A stretch of DNA of 64,000 nucleotides from Rhodocaloribacter litoris (lineage in GTDB: Bacteria > Bacteroidota > Rhodothermia > Rhodothermales > ISCAR-4553), in assembly GCF_011682235.2 (NCBI RefSeq), contig NZ_CP076718.1, forward strand, positions 3,458,400 through 3,522,399. Direction: 5' to 3'. Positions 47,047 to 57,724 of this stretch are shown here, piece after piece. The notes under the pieces are model-generated. The model saw nothing but the letters and a program-made list of their open reading frames with translations, did no database searches and was not told where the DNA came from. The number at the start of each line of letters is the position of its first letter. Position 1 is the first letter of the stretch. Both the position numbers and the translations under genes were made by a program.

Positions 47047-47610
47047 TCAAGCGGCTTTGGCAAGGACTTCGAGGGCCGTGCGGTAGGTTTCGTAGTCGGC
47101 TTCGGAGAAGAGGACGAAGCGGACCTCGGCGAAGGCGCCGGGCCGGGCCTGGACCTCGTCGCGGACGGTGCGCAGGGCGATGGGGGCGGCCAGCGTGATC
47201 GGGAAGCCGTAGGCTCCGGTGCTGATCGAGGGGAAGGCAACCGTCCGCAGGCCGTGCTGGTGGGCCAGGGCCAGGCTGTTTCGGTAGGCGGCGGCCAGGA
47301 TTTTCTCCTCGCCGTTTCCACCGCCTGTCCAGATCGGGCCGACGGTGTGAATCACCCACCGGGCAGGTAACTCACCGGCAGTCGTGATGACGGCCTCACC
47401 GGCGGGCAGGCCGTCCGGATACTGTTCGGTGCGAATCTGCCTGCAGGCTGCCAGGATGCGCGGGCCGCCGCGCCGGTGGATCGCGCCGTCCACGCCGCCG
47501 CCGCCCATCAGGCTCGAGTTGGCCGCATTGACCACGGCCTCCACGTCCTGTTCCGTGATGTCGCCCTGAACGAGGCGCAACGTCGTGTTACCGATCTGCA
47601 GCGTATCCAT
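47047..47610 (-). CDS. Macrodomain protein (O-acetyl-ADP-ribose deacetylase-like)
   Basis: A 187-residue MacroD/YmdB-type macrodomain that binds and hydrolyses ADP-ribose adducts. Motifs are LVQGDITEQDVEAVVNAANSSLMGGGGVDGAIHRRGG (about 13-49), with the catalytic Asn and Asp, and FPSISTGAYGFP. The size and motif spacing match YmdB. No partner ADP-ribosyltransferase (for example DarT) is adjacent, so it is more likely housekeeping than an antitoxin. It is divergent from the lipoprotein gene at 48085. Confidence 0.95.
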   Translation of the reverse strand: MDTLQIGNTTLRLVQGDITEQDVEAVVNAANSSLMGGGGVDGAIHRRGGPRILAACRQIRTEQYPDGLPAGEAVITTAGELPARWVIHTVGPIWTGGGNGEEKILAAAYRNSLALAHQHGLRTVAFPSISTGAYGFPITLAAPIALRTVRDEVQARPGAFAEVRFVLFSEADYETYRTALEVLAKAA

Positions 47611-48084
47611 GGTGCGTTTTCACGGTTTGCTCCGGGGGACGGCATCGTCCGAAGAGAAGATTTGCGGGTTGCATGCGATGACGAGATGCCGGTCGCGTAT
47701 ATTACGGGCCGTGGAGGCTTCGGTTCGCTCACTGGAACGGGCGGAAAGGTTGACGGATTGCTGAAAAAAGTGCACATTGGAGCCGGTTCAAAAAAACCCT
47801 CCGTGGGGGGCTTTGAACTTATAAAAGGGTCTCGAAATGCCGAAACAAGAGACAGCTCGCACGCACCCTTGGGCGTAGATTCAGGTTTTTTTCTGTAGCG
47901 AGCCTGTATGGAGCCCCGAACGGGCCGTAGGGAGAAGTTCGTCGGGCCAGTTGCATGAACGGTAGGGGAAGTGCGCGTATTGCGGCGGCGGGTCTGTTCC
48001 CGGGGGTACCCCCAGCGCGGATCATCCCTGCCCTCCTCTTTCGCTACCGGTGTTTGATAACTTTGAAAACTACGGGCCGGCTTT
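47611..48084. other. Divergent intergenic region with a nested hairpin
   Basis: 474 bp without a convincing gene. A striking inverted repeat, GTTCAAA (47786-47792) with TTTGAAC (47812-47818), encloses a G+C hairpin CCCTCC/GGGGGG. On the minus strand the inner hairpin is followed by seven T, so it can act as a terminator in the leader of the macrodomain gene. A+T-rich spots at 47694-47704 (CGCGTATATTA) and at 47886-47892 (seven T) may be promoter elements. No RNA family recognised. Confidence 0.45.
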
Positions 48085-49308
48085 ATGAGAAACGCATGCT
48101 GTTTGTGTCTTGCCGCGCTGGGATGGTTCTCCGGTTGTGCCATGTCGCCGGAGCCGGAGATTCCTCTTGCTGCCGTTGAGCCGCTTGCGCTGGAGGCGGC
48201 GCCCGGCAGCAGTTCACCTCACCTGACCGTCGGGCCGGACGGGACGGTCTACGCCGTGTGGATCGATCCGGTGGAAGAGGACCGGCATGCGCTCCGCCTG
48301 GCCACCTATGCACCCGGGGATACGGCCTGGAGCATCCCGCGGACCATTGCTTCGGGAGCGCGCTGGTTCGTCAACTGGGCGGATGTGCCGTCGCTGGCGG
48401 TGGGGGCGGACGGTGTGCTGGTGGCGCACTGGCTGGTCTATAACGGAACCGAACGGTATGCCTACGGCGTCAGGGTGAGCCGCTCGGCTGACGGCGGCGC
48501 CACGTGGAGCGCTCCGGTATGGCTCCACGAAGACGACAGTCCCACCGAGCACGGCTTCGTCTCGATGGTGCCCGTGGCGGGGGGGGCCATGCGGGTCGTC
48601 TGGCTGGACGGCCGCCTGTTTGCCCGGGGCGATCGCACCATGACCCTGCGCGGGCGCCTGCTGCATGCCGACGGGTCGTTCGGCCCCGAAGCCCTGCTCG
48701 ACGAGCGCGTCTGTGAGTGCTGTCCCACGGCGGCCGTGTCGCTGGACGACGGCGCCGTGCTGGTCGTCTACCGGAACCGCACCGGGGAAGAGGTGCGGGA
48801 CATCTGGCGCGTCCGTTTCGACGGCACGGCCTGGGGTTCCCCGGCACCGGTGCACGAAGACGGCTGGGAGATCACCGGATGCCCGGTCAACGGCCCGGCG
48901 GTGGCTGCCCGCGGCAAGCAGGTCGTTGTGGCGTGGTTCACCGCCGCCGGTGAGGTGCCGCATGTGAAGGCGGCCTTCTCCGAGGACGGCGGCGAGACCT
49001 TCGGGCCGCCGGTCCTGCTCGACCAGGGCCAGCCCACCGGGCGGGTGGATGCCGTCTTGCTGGACGACGGCACGGCCTTCGTGAGCTGGATCGAGGGGAA
49101 AAGCGCCGGCGAGGAAGCCGGCCTCTATGCACGCCGGGTGACGCCCGACGGCCGGACGAGCGAGGCCGTGCTGCTGATGCCGTCGACGACGTCGCGGGCC
49201 GGCGGCTACCCCCGCATGGTTCACGCCGGGCAGGAACTCGTCTTTGCCTGGACCGAGCCCGGCACACCCGGCCGCGTCCGCTCCGCCCGGGCCCGGCTGG
49301 GGAACTGA
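48085..49308 (+). CDS. Sialidase-like lipoprotein with CxCC motif
   Basis: A 407-residue lipoprotein (WFSGC, Cys 18) predicted to be a six- or seven-bladed propeller. Asp-box motifs are SADGGATWS and SEDGGETFG. A three-cysteine motif ERVCECCPTA lies near residue 212, and a further Cys occurs in EITGCPVN. The Arg triad and Tyr of true sialidases are not evident, so it probably binds rather than cleaves. It stands alone between divergent and convergent neighbours. The CxCC could bind metal or form disulfides. Confidence 0.85.
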   Translation: MRNACCLCLAALGWFSGCAMSPEPEIPLAAVEPLALEAAPGSSSPHLTVGPDGTVYAVWIDPVEEDRHALRLATYAPGDTAWSIPRTIASGARWFVNWADVPSLAVGADGVLVAHWLVYNGTERYAYGVRVSRSADGGATWSAPVWLHEDDSPTEHGFVSMVPVAGGAMRVVWLDGRLFARGDRTMTLRGRLLHADGSFGPEALLDERVCECCPTAAVSLDDGAVLVVYRNRTGEEVRDIWRVRFDGTAWGSPAPVHEDGWEITGCPVNGPAVAARGKQVVVAWFTAAGEVPHVKAAFSEDGGETFGPPVLLDQGQPTGRVDAVLLDDGTAFVSWIEGKSAGEEAGLYARRVTPDGRTSEAVLLMPSTTSRAGGYPRMVHAGQELVFAWTEPGTPGRVRSARARLGN

Positions 49309-49400
49309 TCCCCTTTCCGCCCGGGGACGCCCGCAGGTCGTGGTGGGGTTGCAGATCGGAGGTGGCTTCGTGTTCCGGGGTGAACCGGTCGTTGGGGGCC

Positions 49401-51797
49401 TCAGAACGGGATCTCGTCTTCGACCTCGTCCGGGACGCGCTCGTGGGTGAGCGGGCGGATGCCCCGGGGGGAGAAGCCAAACAGGTCTTCCGGGGAGAAG
49501 ATGAGGCGGAAGTCGTGCTCGGTGAAGAAGGGTTCGAACTTGCGGGCGAACTCGTCGAGGCGTTTGAGGTAGTAGGCGGTGTTCTCATCGGGCCGGGCGG
49601 GGTCCCATTCCCCGGCGAGGCGGGCGTTTTCGAAGCCGGTGACGTGGGCGCCGGTTCCGGCGATGTAGTACGTGACGCGGTCGCCCTTGCGCACGGGCTG
49701 GCCGGTCGTCTCGGCCCGGCGGCGGGCCAGTTCGTACGCGGCGGCCCGGGGGCGCTTGCCGGCGGCCACGTCGGCCTCGTACTGCTCGAGTGTGTCTTTG
49801 AGCGTCTCGGTGCGGGCAAAGTCCTCCACGCCGTCCCAGGCGTGGGCGGTGATGCGGTCCCGGTAGGCCAGGTAGAGATCGTGCAGGCCCTGGATGTCTT
49901 CGTCGAGCAGGAGGCGGACGGCCTCGCGGACGAAGCGCCGGCCGAAGCGCTCCGTCGAGCGGGAAACGAGCGAGGAGCCCTTGAAGCGGAGCCGGTCGTC
50001 GTAGGTGAGCAGGGCGTAGTTCTTTTTCTTGTACGAGAGCATCTTCTTGAAGCGCCCGTCGAAGCCGATCCGGATGCCGGGAGGCATGGCTTCGTTCAGT
50101 TGCCGGACGAAAGCCCGTTCGGCGGCTTCTCCCGCAACGCCCGGCGGGGGGACGAAGAGCACGCCGTCGGTGTCCACTTCCACCACCCGTCCGCCGGCTT
50201 TGCGGATCAGTCCGATGATCCGGCGCAGGAGCTGCTGGCCGGTCGTCGCCACGCGGTCGGCTTCGGCGAAGTCGTTGAAAAGGGCCAGGCTGAACCCGAG
50301 GTGGCCGTAGAAGCTATTGATGATGTTCTTGTACGAGGTCTGGCGGGCGTCGAGTTCGCTGCGCAGTTCTTCGGACGGGGCCGTCTTCATCCGGTGTTTG
50401 GCTTCGAGGCGCAGTTCGGTCAGGCGGCGGAGGAGTTCGGGAAAGAGGCCGAGGGCGTCGCTCCGGGGGCGGACGTCGTACTGGAGCATGATCGACGGAT
50501 AGAGGCTTTCGACGTCGGCGTAGACGATCGGGCCGGTGACGCCGGTGATGAAGACGTCGGTGTAGCCGCCGGCCGTCTGGCTGCCCCACTGGCTTTTCGG
50601 CAGGCTGTGTCGCCGGCGCAGGTATTCGCGCACGAAGAGGGCCTCGATCTTGGCGGCCGGGCCGGTGCGGGCCACCTGGCCGTAGGGCATCGGGAGCATC
50701 TGCGTCAGGTAGAACGTGGAGCCGGAGAGGTGGCGGGCCAGGCGCTCGGTTTCGGTCACGTCGTCGAGGGCATAGGCCAGCAGCCGGGCCGGGTCTTCCC
50801 GCCAGGCGCGGGCCAGTTCGGGGCCTTCGACGTAGGTGCGCTCCTTGGCGGCGAAGCCGAAGTAGCGGGCGGCGGCCTTCAGCCCGTAGCCGGGCAGGTC
50901 GCGCTTGAAGACGTCGTAGCTCATCACCTGGAAGTAGGTGTCGACGATGTGCCGGCCGGGGATCTCGAAGGCGGGGAAGTCGACGGTGCGTTCGGCGAAA
51001 CGCATGCTGGAGGGGAAGACGCGGGGGGTGCTGCCATCGCGGCCCAGGGTGAGGGCCAGGCCGTGCCGCTGGCAGCGGGCCTGCAGGTAGGCCAGGTCGA
51101 AGGCGTAGACGTTGTGGCCCTCGATCACATCCGGGTCGCGCTCGCGCACGAGTTCGATGAGGCGGCCGAGCAGCGCGGCTTCCGTCTCGAAGGCCTCTCC
51201 GTGGGCCACCGTCACGCCGGGCGCCCGGTGGAGTAGCCGTCGCCAGCCCCGGTTGTCCGAGAGGGCGACGATGACGACGGCGTCCCCGGGGCGTTCCGCC
51301 AGCGGGAAACCGTGCTCGGTGTAGACCTCGATGTCGAGCTGGAGCCGGTGCAGGTCGTCGAACGTCATCTCCTTGAAGCACGTCCGGCCGGTCTGCATCA
51401 GGTACTGCTGTGCCGGGTTGCCGACGAGGTAGAGCGCCTCCGGCCGGCTTTCGCGGCGCTCGGTGCGGCGCTCTACGTGGCGCACGGCGTCCCAGTAGGC
51501 TGTCCACGAGGAGAAGACGACCAGGAAGCGGAAGAAGTTGTCCCCGGCGAGTCGCTGGAAGCGGAAACGCTCGCGGGGAAACCCGTTCAGCAGGGTGATG
51601 TCGCTGAGGAAGAAGAAGGGGAAGAAGGGGGCCGTCTCCGTTTCGATGTGGCGGCCGTCGGGGCTGCGCCGGTAGACGCGCACCCGGGCCGCGTCGCCGT
51701 CGAGCAGGGGCTGGACGTCCACGATGCGGGGCGTCGCATCCTTACCGAAGAGGGCGATGTCCGTCGGGGAGCCGGAGGCAGGGAGCGGGTGGGACAC
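49401..51797 (-). CDS. Family B DNA polymerase, archaeal-like
   Basis: A 798-residue polymerase with 3'-5' exonuclease. Exo I is LDIEVYTE (about 155), Exo II EGHNVYAFDL (about 229) and Exo III YALDDVTET. Polymerase motif A is YADVESLYPSIM (about 428), motif B YKNIINSFYG (about 490), and motif C DTDG (about 541). DTDG is the form seen in hyperthermophilic archaeal PolB, whereas most others have DTDS. The first codon is GTG (51797). All catalytic Asp residues are present, so it should be active, perhaps in repair or damage tolerance. It is the first gene of the minus-strand arm between 49.4 and 51.8 kb. Confidence 0.93.
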   Translation of the reverse strand: MSHPLPASGSPTDIALFGKDATPRIVDVQPLLDGDAARVRVYRRSPDGRHIETETAPFFPFFFLSDITLLNGFPRERFRFQRLAGDNFFRFLVVFSSWTAYWDAVRHVERRTERRESRPEALYLVGNPAQQYLMQTGRTCFKEMTFDDLHRLQLDIEVYTEHGFPLAERPGDAVVIVALSDNRGWRRLLHRAPGVTVAHGEAFETEAALLGRLIELVRERDPDVIEGHNVYAFDLAYLQARCQRHGLALTLGRDGSTPRVFPSSMRFAERTVDFPAFEIPGRHIVDTYFQVMSYDVFKRDLPGYGLKAAARYFGFAAKERTYVEGPELARAWREDPARLLAYALDDVTETERLARHLSGSTFYLTQMLPMPYGQVARTGPAAKIEALFVREYLRRRHSLPKSQWGSQTAGGYTDVFITGVTGPIVYADVESLYPSIMLQYDVRPRSDALGLFPELLRRLTELRLEAKHRMKTAPSEELRSELDARQTSYKNIINSFYGHLGFSLALFNDFAEADRVATTGQQLLRRIIGLIRKAGGRVVEVDTDGVLFVPPPGVAGEAAERAFVRQLNEAMPPGIRIGFDGRFKKMLSYKKKNYALLTYDDRLRFKGSSLVSRSTERFGRRFVREAVRLLLDEDIQGLHDLYLAYRDRITAHAWDGVEDFARTETLKDTLEQYEADVAAGKRPRAAAYELARRRAETTGQPVRKGDRVTYYIAGTGAHVTGFENARLAGEWDPARPDENTAYYLKRLDEFARKFEPFFTEHDFRLIFSPEDLFGFSPRGIRPLTHERVPDEVEDEIPF

Positions 51798-51891
51798 ACG
51801 CAGGGGATCCGGTTGGCAGATACGGGAGAAGAACGCGCCAGGCGCCGGTTCGTTCGGGGCGTGTGGGCCGGCGCCGGCGGCGGCCGTGCTC

Positions 51892-54372
51892 TCAGAAGTC
51901 GACGCGGAGGCGCACGTTGACGGTGCGGGGAGTCAGGCGGGTCGGGATGCGGGTCCAGATGCCGGCGGCGTCGGGCACCCAGGTGTATTCGACCGTGTTG
52001 ACCATGTTGAAGACGTTGAGGATCTCGCCCGTGAGTTCGAGCCGCACCGGCCCGCTGATGCCGTGTTCGAAGACGGCGATGTGTTTCGTCAGCCCCATGT
52101 CGAACCGGAAATAGCGCGGATAGCGGGCCGAGAAACGCTCGCCGGGAACCTGCGTGACGAGGTTCCCCACCTTCGGTCCGGGGCGGGGCGGGGTGTAGGG
52201 CAGGCCGCTGCCGAAGAGCGTGCGGAGGTGGATCTTCCAGGTCGTGTCCCCGGGGATGTAGTCCTGGACGAAGAGCGAGACCGTGTGGCGCTGGTCCGTC
52301 GGGCGGGGGATGGAGCCGTCACGATATTCGTCGACGAACGCTTCCTTGAAGCGCTCGCGGGCGACGAGGAAGCTGTAGTTGACCCAGCTCTCGAGGCCCG
52401 GCACGAACTCGCCCCGGAGTTGCAGGTCGAAGCCGTAGGCGTAGCCGTCGGCGTCGTTTTCGCCGGAGTAGAGCACCCGGACGTTCTCGATGTCATACGT
52501 GATCAGGTCGTGCAGGTCTTTGTAGTAGGCCTCGCCGCGCAGGTAGAAGCGTTGTTTCGGCAGGAAGTGTTCGACGCCGGCGACGAACTGCATCGACCGC
52601 TGGGATTTGAGGTTGCGGTTGAGCGCGCCCAGGATCGTTTCGCCGGGCTCCGGCTGGCCCCGCAACTCGCGGTAGGTCGGTGTCTGGTAATAGATCCCCC
52701 AGGCGCCGAGCAGCGTGGTGCGCTCGTCGAGGCGGAAGCGGGTGGAGAAGCGGGGTGAGAGGGTGAGTTCGTCGTTGAAGGAGAAATAGTCGGCGCGGAG
52801 ACCGCCGGTGAACGTGAAGCGGCCGGGACGGCCGGGCAGGACGTCGAAGCTGTCTTGCAGGTAGAAGCCGGCCTGCCGGGCGCTGAGCGAGGCGCTGTCC
52901 TGGAGTTCGTTGGCGACGATACGGATGACGTCGCCGTCGGTGGAGCGGCCGGTGACGGAGGTGGCCTCGTCGAGGCGATCGTTGAAGGTGAGGTGGCGGA
53001 AGAAGAGGCCGGCCTCGGCGACGTGCCGCCCGAGCAGCAGTTGCCAGCGGCTCTGGCCGGTCCAGGTCGTCACGCGGACGCGGTTGTTGGCATGCTCTTC
53101 CTGCCGGGAGTTGCCGATGGGAAAGAGGCCCTCCCCTCCCTGGGGGTTTTCGCTGCCGGGGTCCACCTGAAACAGCACGGACGATCCGCTGAGCTGGAAC
53201 ACCTCGTCCTCGACAGTATGGAAGTAGGATACGTCGTGTTCGAGGCGGAGCGCCGGGGTGAGCCGGTTCGAGAGGCGCAGCCCGGCGAAGCGGGTGGCGT
53301 AGCCGTCGCGTTCCTCGCTGCCGGCATCGTAGCTGATCCAGATCGACTTGAGGTTGGAGGGGGCGCGGCGGCTGTCCTGGCTGAGGGTGCCGAAGAAGGT
53401 TTTGCGGGCGCTGGGGTCGAGCGTGAAGGTGTGTTCGGCCCACATCCCGAGGGCTTCGAGTTCATGCCCGGGCGCCAGGGTGAAGGTGAGCAGGGCCTGG
53501 AGGTCGGTAAAGTCCGGGTTATAGTCGCCCTGGAGTTCCTGGGTGGCGAAGAACCGCCGGGGGCGGGACTTGCGGAAACCGACGAGCCATCCGAGCCGCC
53601 CGTCGAGGGCCGAGGCGCCGCCGCTGAGGCCGGCGTCCAGGAGCGAGGCGTAGGCCGAGCCGCTGAGCGGGGCCCCGGTGCGGTTCGGGCGCCGGTATTG
53701 CACGTCGAGGGCCGAGGAGAGCTTGCCGCCGTAGCGGGCCGGAAAACCGCCCGTATAGAACGTCATCCGTTCGGCCAGGTCGATGTTGAGCAGGCTCAGG
53801 CCCTCTTGCTCGCCCTGGCGCGGGCGGAAGGGAAGGAAGATTTCGAAGCCGTTGATGAAGATGAGGTTTTCGTTGAAGCCGCCGCCACGGACCGAGTACT
53901 GGTTGGAGAGCTCGTTGTTGGTCGCCACGCCGGGCATGGTCTTGAGCGCACGGAGGCCGTCGTTGACGGGCATCGGTATGTCCTGCACGGTGCGCGGGTC
54001 GACCTCATAGACGCCGGCTTCTTCCTGGACCGCGCGTCCTTCCACCGTCACCCCCTCCAGTTCGATCGTCTCCGGCGTGAGGACCACGTCCAGGAAGAAG
54101 GTTCGATCCCGGCGCACGTGTGCCGAATCCAGGCGGGCGGCAAAGCCGACGGCGGAGAAGCGCAGGAGGTAACGGCCTTCGGGCAACCGGAGGCTGTAAC
54201 GTCCCTGTTCGTCCGAGGCGGTGCCGAAATTGGTGCCGTTCACCAGCACCGTTACACCGGGCAGGGGCGCACCGGAATCTTTCTCGGTGACGCGGCCGGC
54301 TACCTCGCCCCAGTTCTGGGCCAGGGCGCCCTGTGCCAGCGAAAACAGCACAAGCGCAGCAAAAAAACGCAT
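51892..54372 (-). CDS. TonB-dependent receptor with carboxypeptidase-regulatory-like domain
   Basis: An 826-residue outer-membrane receptor. A signal peptide (FSLAQGALAQ) is followed by a CarboxypepD_reg-like domain (about 18-100, GRVTEKDSGAPLPGVTVLVNGTNFGT). Then comes the plug (GVTVEGRAV; NQYSVRGGGFNENLIFINGFEI; ERMTFYTGGFPARYGGKLSSALD) and a beta-barrel ending VNVRLRVDF. It is not a full SusC, as it is short and has no SusD partner nearby. I chose ATG 54372 (MRFFAALVLF); the frame extends to 54513 without homology. Substrate unknown. Confidence 0.95.
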   Translation of the reverse strand: MRFFAALVLFSLAQGALAQNWGEVAGRVTEKDSGAPLPGVTVLVNGTNFGTASDEQGRYSLRLPEGRYLLRFSAVGFAARLDSAHVRRDRTFFLDVVLTPETIELEGVTVEGRAVQEEAGVYEVDPRTVQDIPMPVNDGLRALKTMPGVATNNELSNQYSVRGGGFNENLIFINGFEIFLPFRPRQGEQEGLSLLNIDLAERMTFYTGGFPARYGGKLSSALDVQYRRPNRTGAPLSGSAYASLLDAGLSGGASALDGRLGWLVGFRKSRPRRFFATQELQGDYNPDFTDLQALLTFTLAPGHELEALGMWAEHTFTLDPSARKTFFGTLSQDSRRAPSNLKSIWISYDAGSEERDGYATRFAGLRLSNRLTPALRLEHDVSYFHTVEDEVFQLSGSSVLFQVDPGSENPQGGEGLFPIGNSRQEEHANNRVRVTTWTGQSRWQLLLGRHVAEAGLFFRHLTFNDRLDEATSVTGRSTDGDVIRIVANELQDSASLSARQAGFYLQDSFDVLPGRPGRFTFTGGLRADYFSFNDELTLSPRFSTRFRLDERTTLLGAWGIYYQTPTYRELRGQPEPGETILGALNRNLKSQRSMQFVAGVEHFLPKQRFYLRGEAYYKDLHDLITYDIENVRVLYSGENDADGYAYGFDLQLRGEFVPGLESWVNYSFLVARERFKEAFVDEYRDGSIPRPTDQRHTVSLFVQDYIPGDTTWKIHLRTLFGSGLPYTPPRPGPKVGNLVTQVPGERFSARYPRYFRFDMGLTKHIAVFEHGISGPVRLELTGEILNVFNMVNTVEYTWVPDAAGIWTRIPTRLTPRTVNVRLRVDF

Positions 54373-54612
54373 GATCCGATGACGGCGGTTCGAACAGAAG
54401 GGGGATGACAGGATCGTAGTATCGGTGCGTCGATATGCGTTCTTTCGCTGGGGGAAAAGAATCTTCGAAGAGGAAGGAGCCGCCGGGGTGCGCCCGAAGC
54501 CCTCAAACGGCACGTCGTCGTCAATCGTTCCGGGAACGCGTCCCGCGTGCCTGCCTGGAAGGTAAGCTGCCGGCTCGAGGCCGGCAAGGAAGAAAACGGG
54601 CCCCGTGCCGGT

Positions 54613-56398
<1,786 letters not shown>

Positions 56399-57604
56399 AT
56401 GAGGAGGGTTCCGAAAACGATCGCGCGTTTCCTGGCCGGGTCCGTCCTGCTGCTGGCCGGGCTGGCATTGACCGGCTGCTATACCCAGCTCGCCGTGACC
56501 GAGACCTACGACGAGCGGTACCGCGATCCGGACTACGTCGAGGAAGAAGTGTATGAGGAGGACGGGGAGGTGGTCGTCCACAAACATTACTACTACGACG
56601 ACTGGCATCGGCCCTACCGGTTCCGGCGGTACTTCTACCGGTTCTACGATCCGTTCTACTACGGATTCTACGATCCTTTCTTCTATGACCCCTTCTTCTA
56701 CGATCCCTTCTATTACCACTCCGGATTTCACATCAGCATCGGTTTCGGCTTCGGATATCCTTACTGGCGTTACCACAGCCCCTGGTATTATCGCCATCAC
56801 TACGCGTTTTACCCCTACGGGGGCTATTACTGGGATCCGTTCTATTACGGTGGGTCGCGTCTGGTTGTCGTGAAGCCGCCGCGAACGTTCCAGCCGCGGG
56901 GCGGCACGCTGGGCCGCAGTATGCTCGCCGACGACCGGGACGGGCGCCGCGGCACGCGGGGCTACGATCGCGGAGAGGCGGGGCTCAACGACCGTCAGGC
57001 CGGGCGCAGCGTCGTGCGAACCACCGCCCCGGGCACTTCGGCCGGCAAGGATGAGGCGCCGGCCCGCAGCACGCGCGGCGTCATCCGGTCGACGGATGCA
57101 CGTGCGGGGCGCAGCACCGACGGGCGGGGCATGTCGTTGCGCGAGCGCTATACGTCCCGCTCCGGCAGCCGGGGGGTCGTCCGGGGCACCCCGCGCGACG
57201 AGGCGGACGAGGCGGCGGCCCGCACCTTCTACCGGAATCGCTCGACCTGGATCTCGTCCCGCGGCGAGACGCGGCCGGAGGAGCGCGGCGGCAGCGCCGT
57301 ACGCAGCCGCACGACCACACGGGGCACCACCGGCAGCTACGTCTTGCCCCCGCGCTCGTCGGAAGGGACGGTGCGCTATGTGCCGCCCCCGTCGTCGGAA
57401 CAGGTGCGCTCCCGGTCCGAAAACCCTGCGCCTCGCTCGAGCGGGTCGGTGGAGCGTTCGGCCCCGAGCAGCCGTTCGAGCGGGTCGGTGGAGCGTTCGG
57501 CCCCGAGCAGCCGTTCGAGCGGGTCGGTGAGCCGCTCCTCCGGCGGTTCGAGCCGTTCCGCCGGGCGGAGTAGCAGCAGCCGCGGCGGGCGCCGGAACAA
57601 CTGA
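56399..57604 (+). CDS. Tyr/Phe-rich lipoprotein with Ser/Arg-rich tail
   Basis: A 401-residue lipoprotein (ALTGC, Cys 27). Three parts: an acidic segment (DPDYVEEEVYEEDGE), a region very rich in Tyr, Phe and Asp (about 64-160; FYDPFFYDPFFYDPFYY), and a long disordered basic tail rich in Ser, Arg and Gly. The tail has two 13-residue repeats SSGSVERSAPSSR and ends SSSSRGGRRNN. Hydrophobic aromatic repeats of this kind occur in adhesive or structural surface proteins. ATG 56399 is followed directly by a lipoprotein signal. It has a terminator downstream and stands alone. No named family recognised. Confidence 0.75.
   Translation: MRRVPKTIARFLAGSVLLLAGLALTGCYTQLAVTETYDERYRDPDYVEEEVYEEDGEVVVHKHYYYDDWHRPYRFRRYFYRFYDPFYYGFYDPFFYDPFFYDPFYYHSGFHISIGFGFGYPYWRYHSPWYYRHHYAFYPYGGYYWDPFYYGGSRLVVVKPPRTFQPRGGTLGRSMLADDRDGRRGTRGYDRGEAGLNDRQAGRSVVRTTAPGTSAGKDEAPARSTRGVIRSTDARAGRSTDGRGMSLRERYTSRSGSRGVVRGTPRDEADEAAARTFYRNRSTWISSRGETRPEERGGSAVRSRTTTRGTTGSYVLPPRSSEGTVRYVPPPSSEQVRSRSENPAPRSSGSVERSAPSSRSSGSVERSAPSSRSSGSVSRSSGGSSRSAGRSSSSRGGRRNN
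57437..57531 (+). repeat. 39-bp tandem repeats in the Tyr-rich lipoprotein gene
   Basis: Two adjacent identical 39-bp units (57437-57475 and 57476-57514) and a partial third, in frame. They encode the SSGSVERSAPSSR repeats. Confidence 0.9.
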
Positions 57605-57647
57605 GCCCGGCGGTACCTGAGAATCTTGCTCAAACGATGAGCCGGGA

Positions 57648-57680
57648 AAGAGGCCCGTGCGTCCGTGCGGGCCTTTCCTG
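57648..57680 (+). terminator. Terminator after the Tyr-rich lipoprotein gene
   Basis: AAAG then a 7-bp stem AGGCCCG (57651-57657) with CGGGCCT (57668-57674), a 10-nt loop, then TTCCTG. A short T run makes it a moderate terminator, 44 nt after the stop codon. Confidence 0.55.
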
Positions 57681-57724
57681 TGCGCCCCCGTTACAGAATT
57701 CCACGCGAGCAATGGAGGGTTGAA

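Noticed and set aside
47047-47610. Macrodomain gene as the antitoxin of a DarT/DarG-like defence system
   Set aside because: No ADP-ribosyltransferase gene is adjacent and the size matches stand-alone YmdB.
47786-47818. GTTCAAA as a tRNA T-loop
   Set aside because: The flanks do not form the T-stem or an acceptor stem on either strand.
47508-48143. 211-residue minus-strand frame
   Set aside because: Low-complexity composition, overlaps the macrodomain start and lacks any motif.
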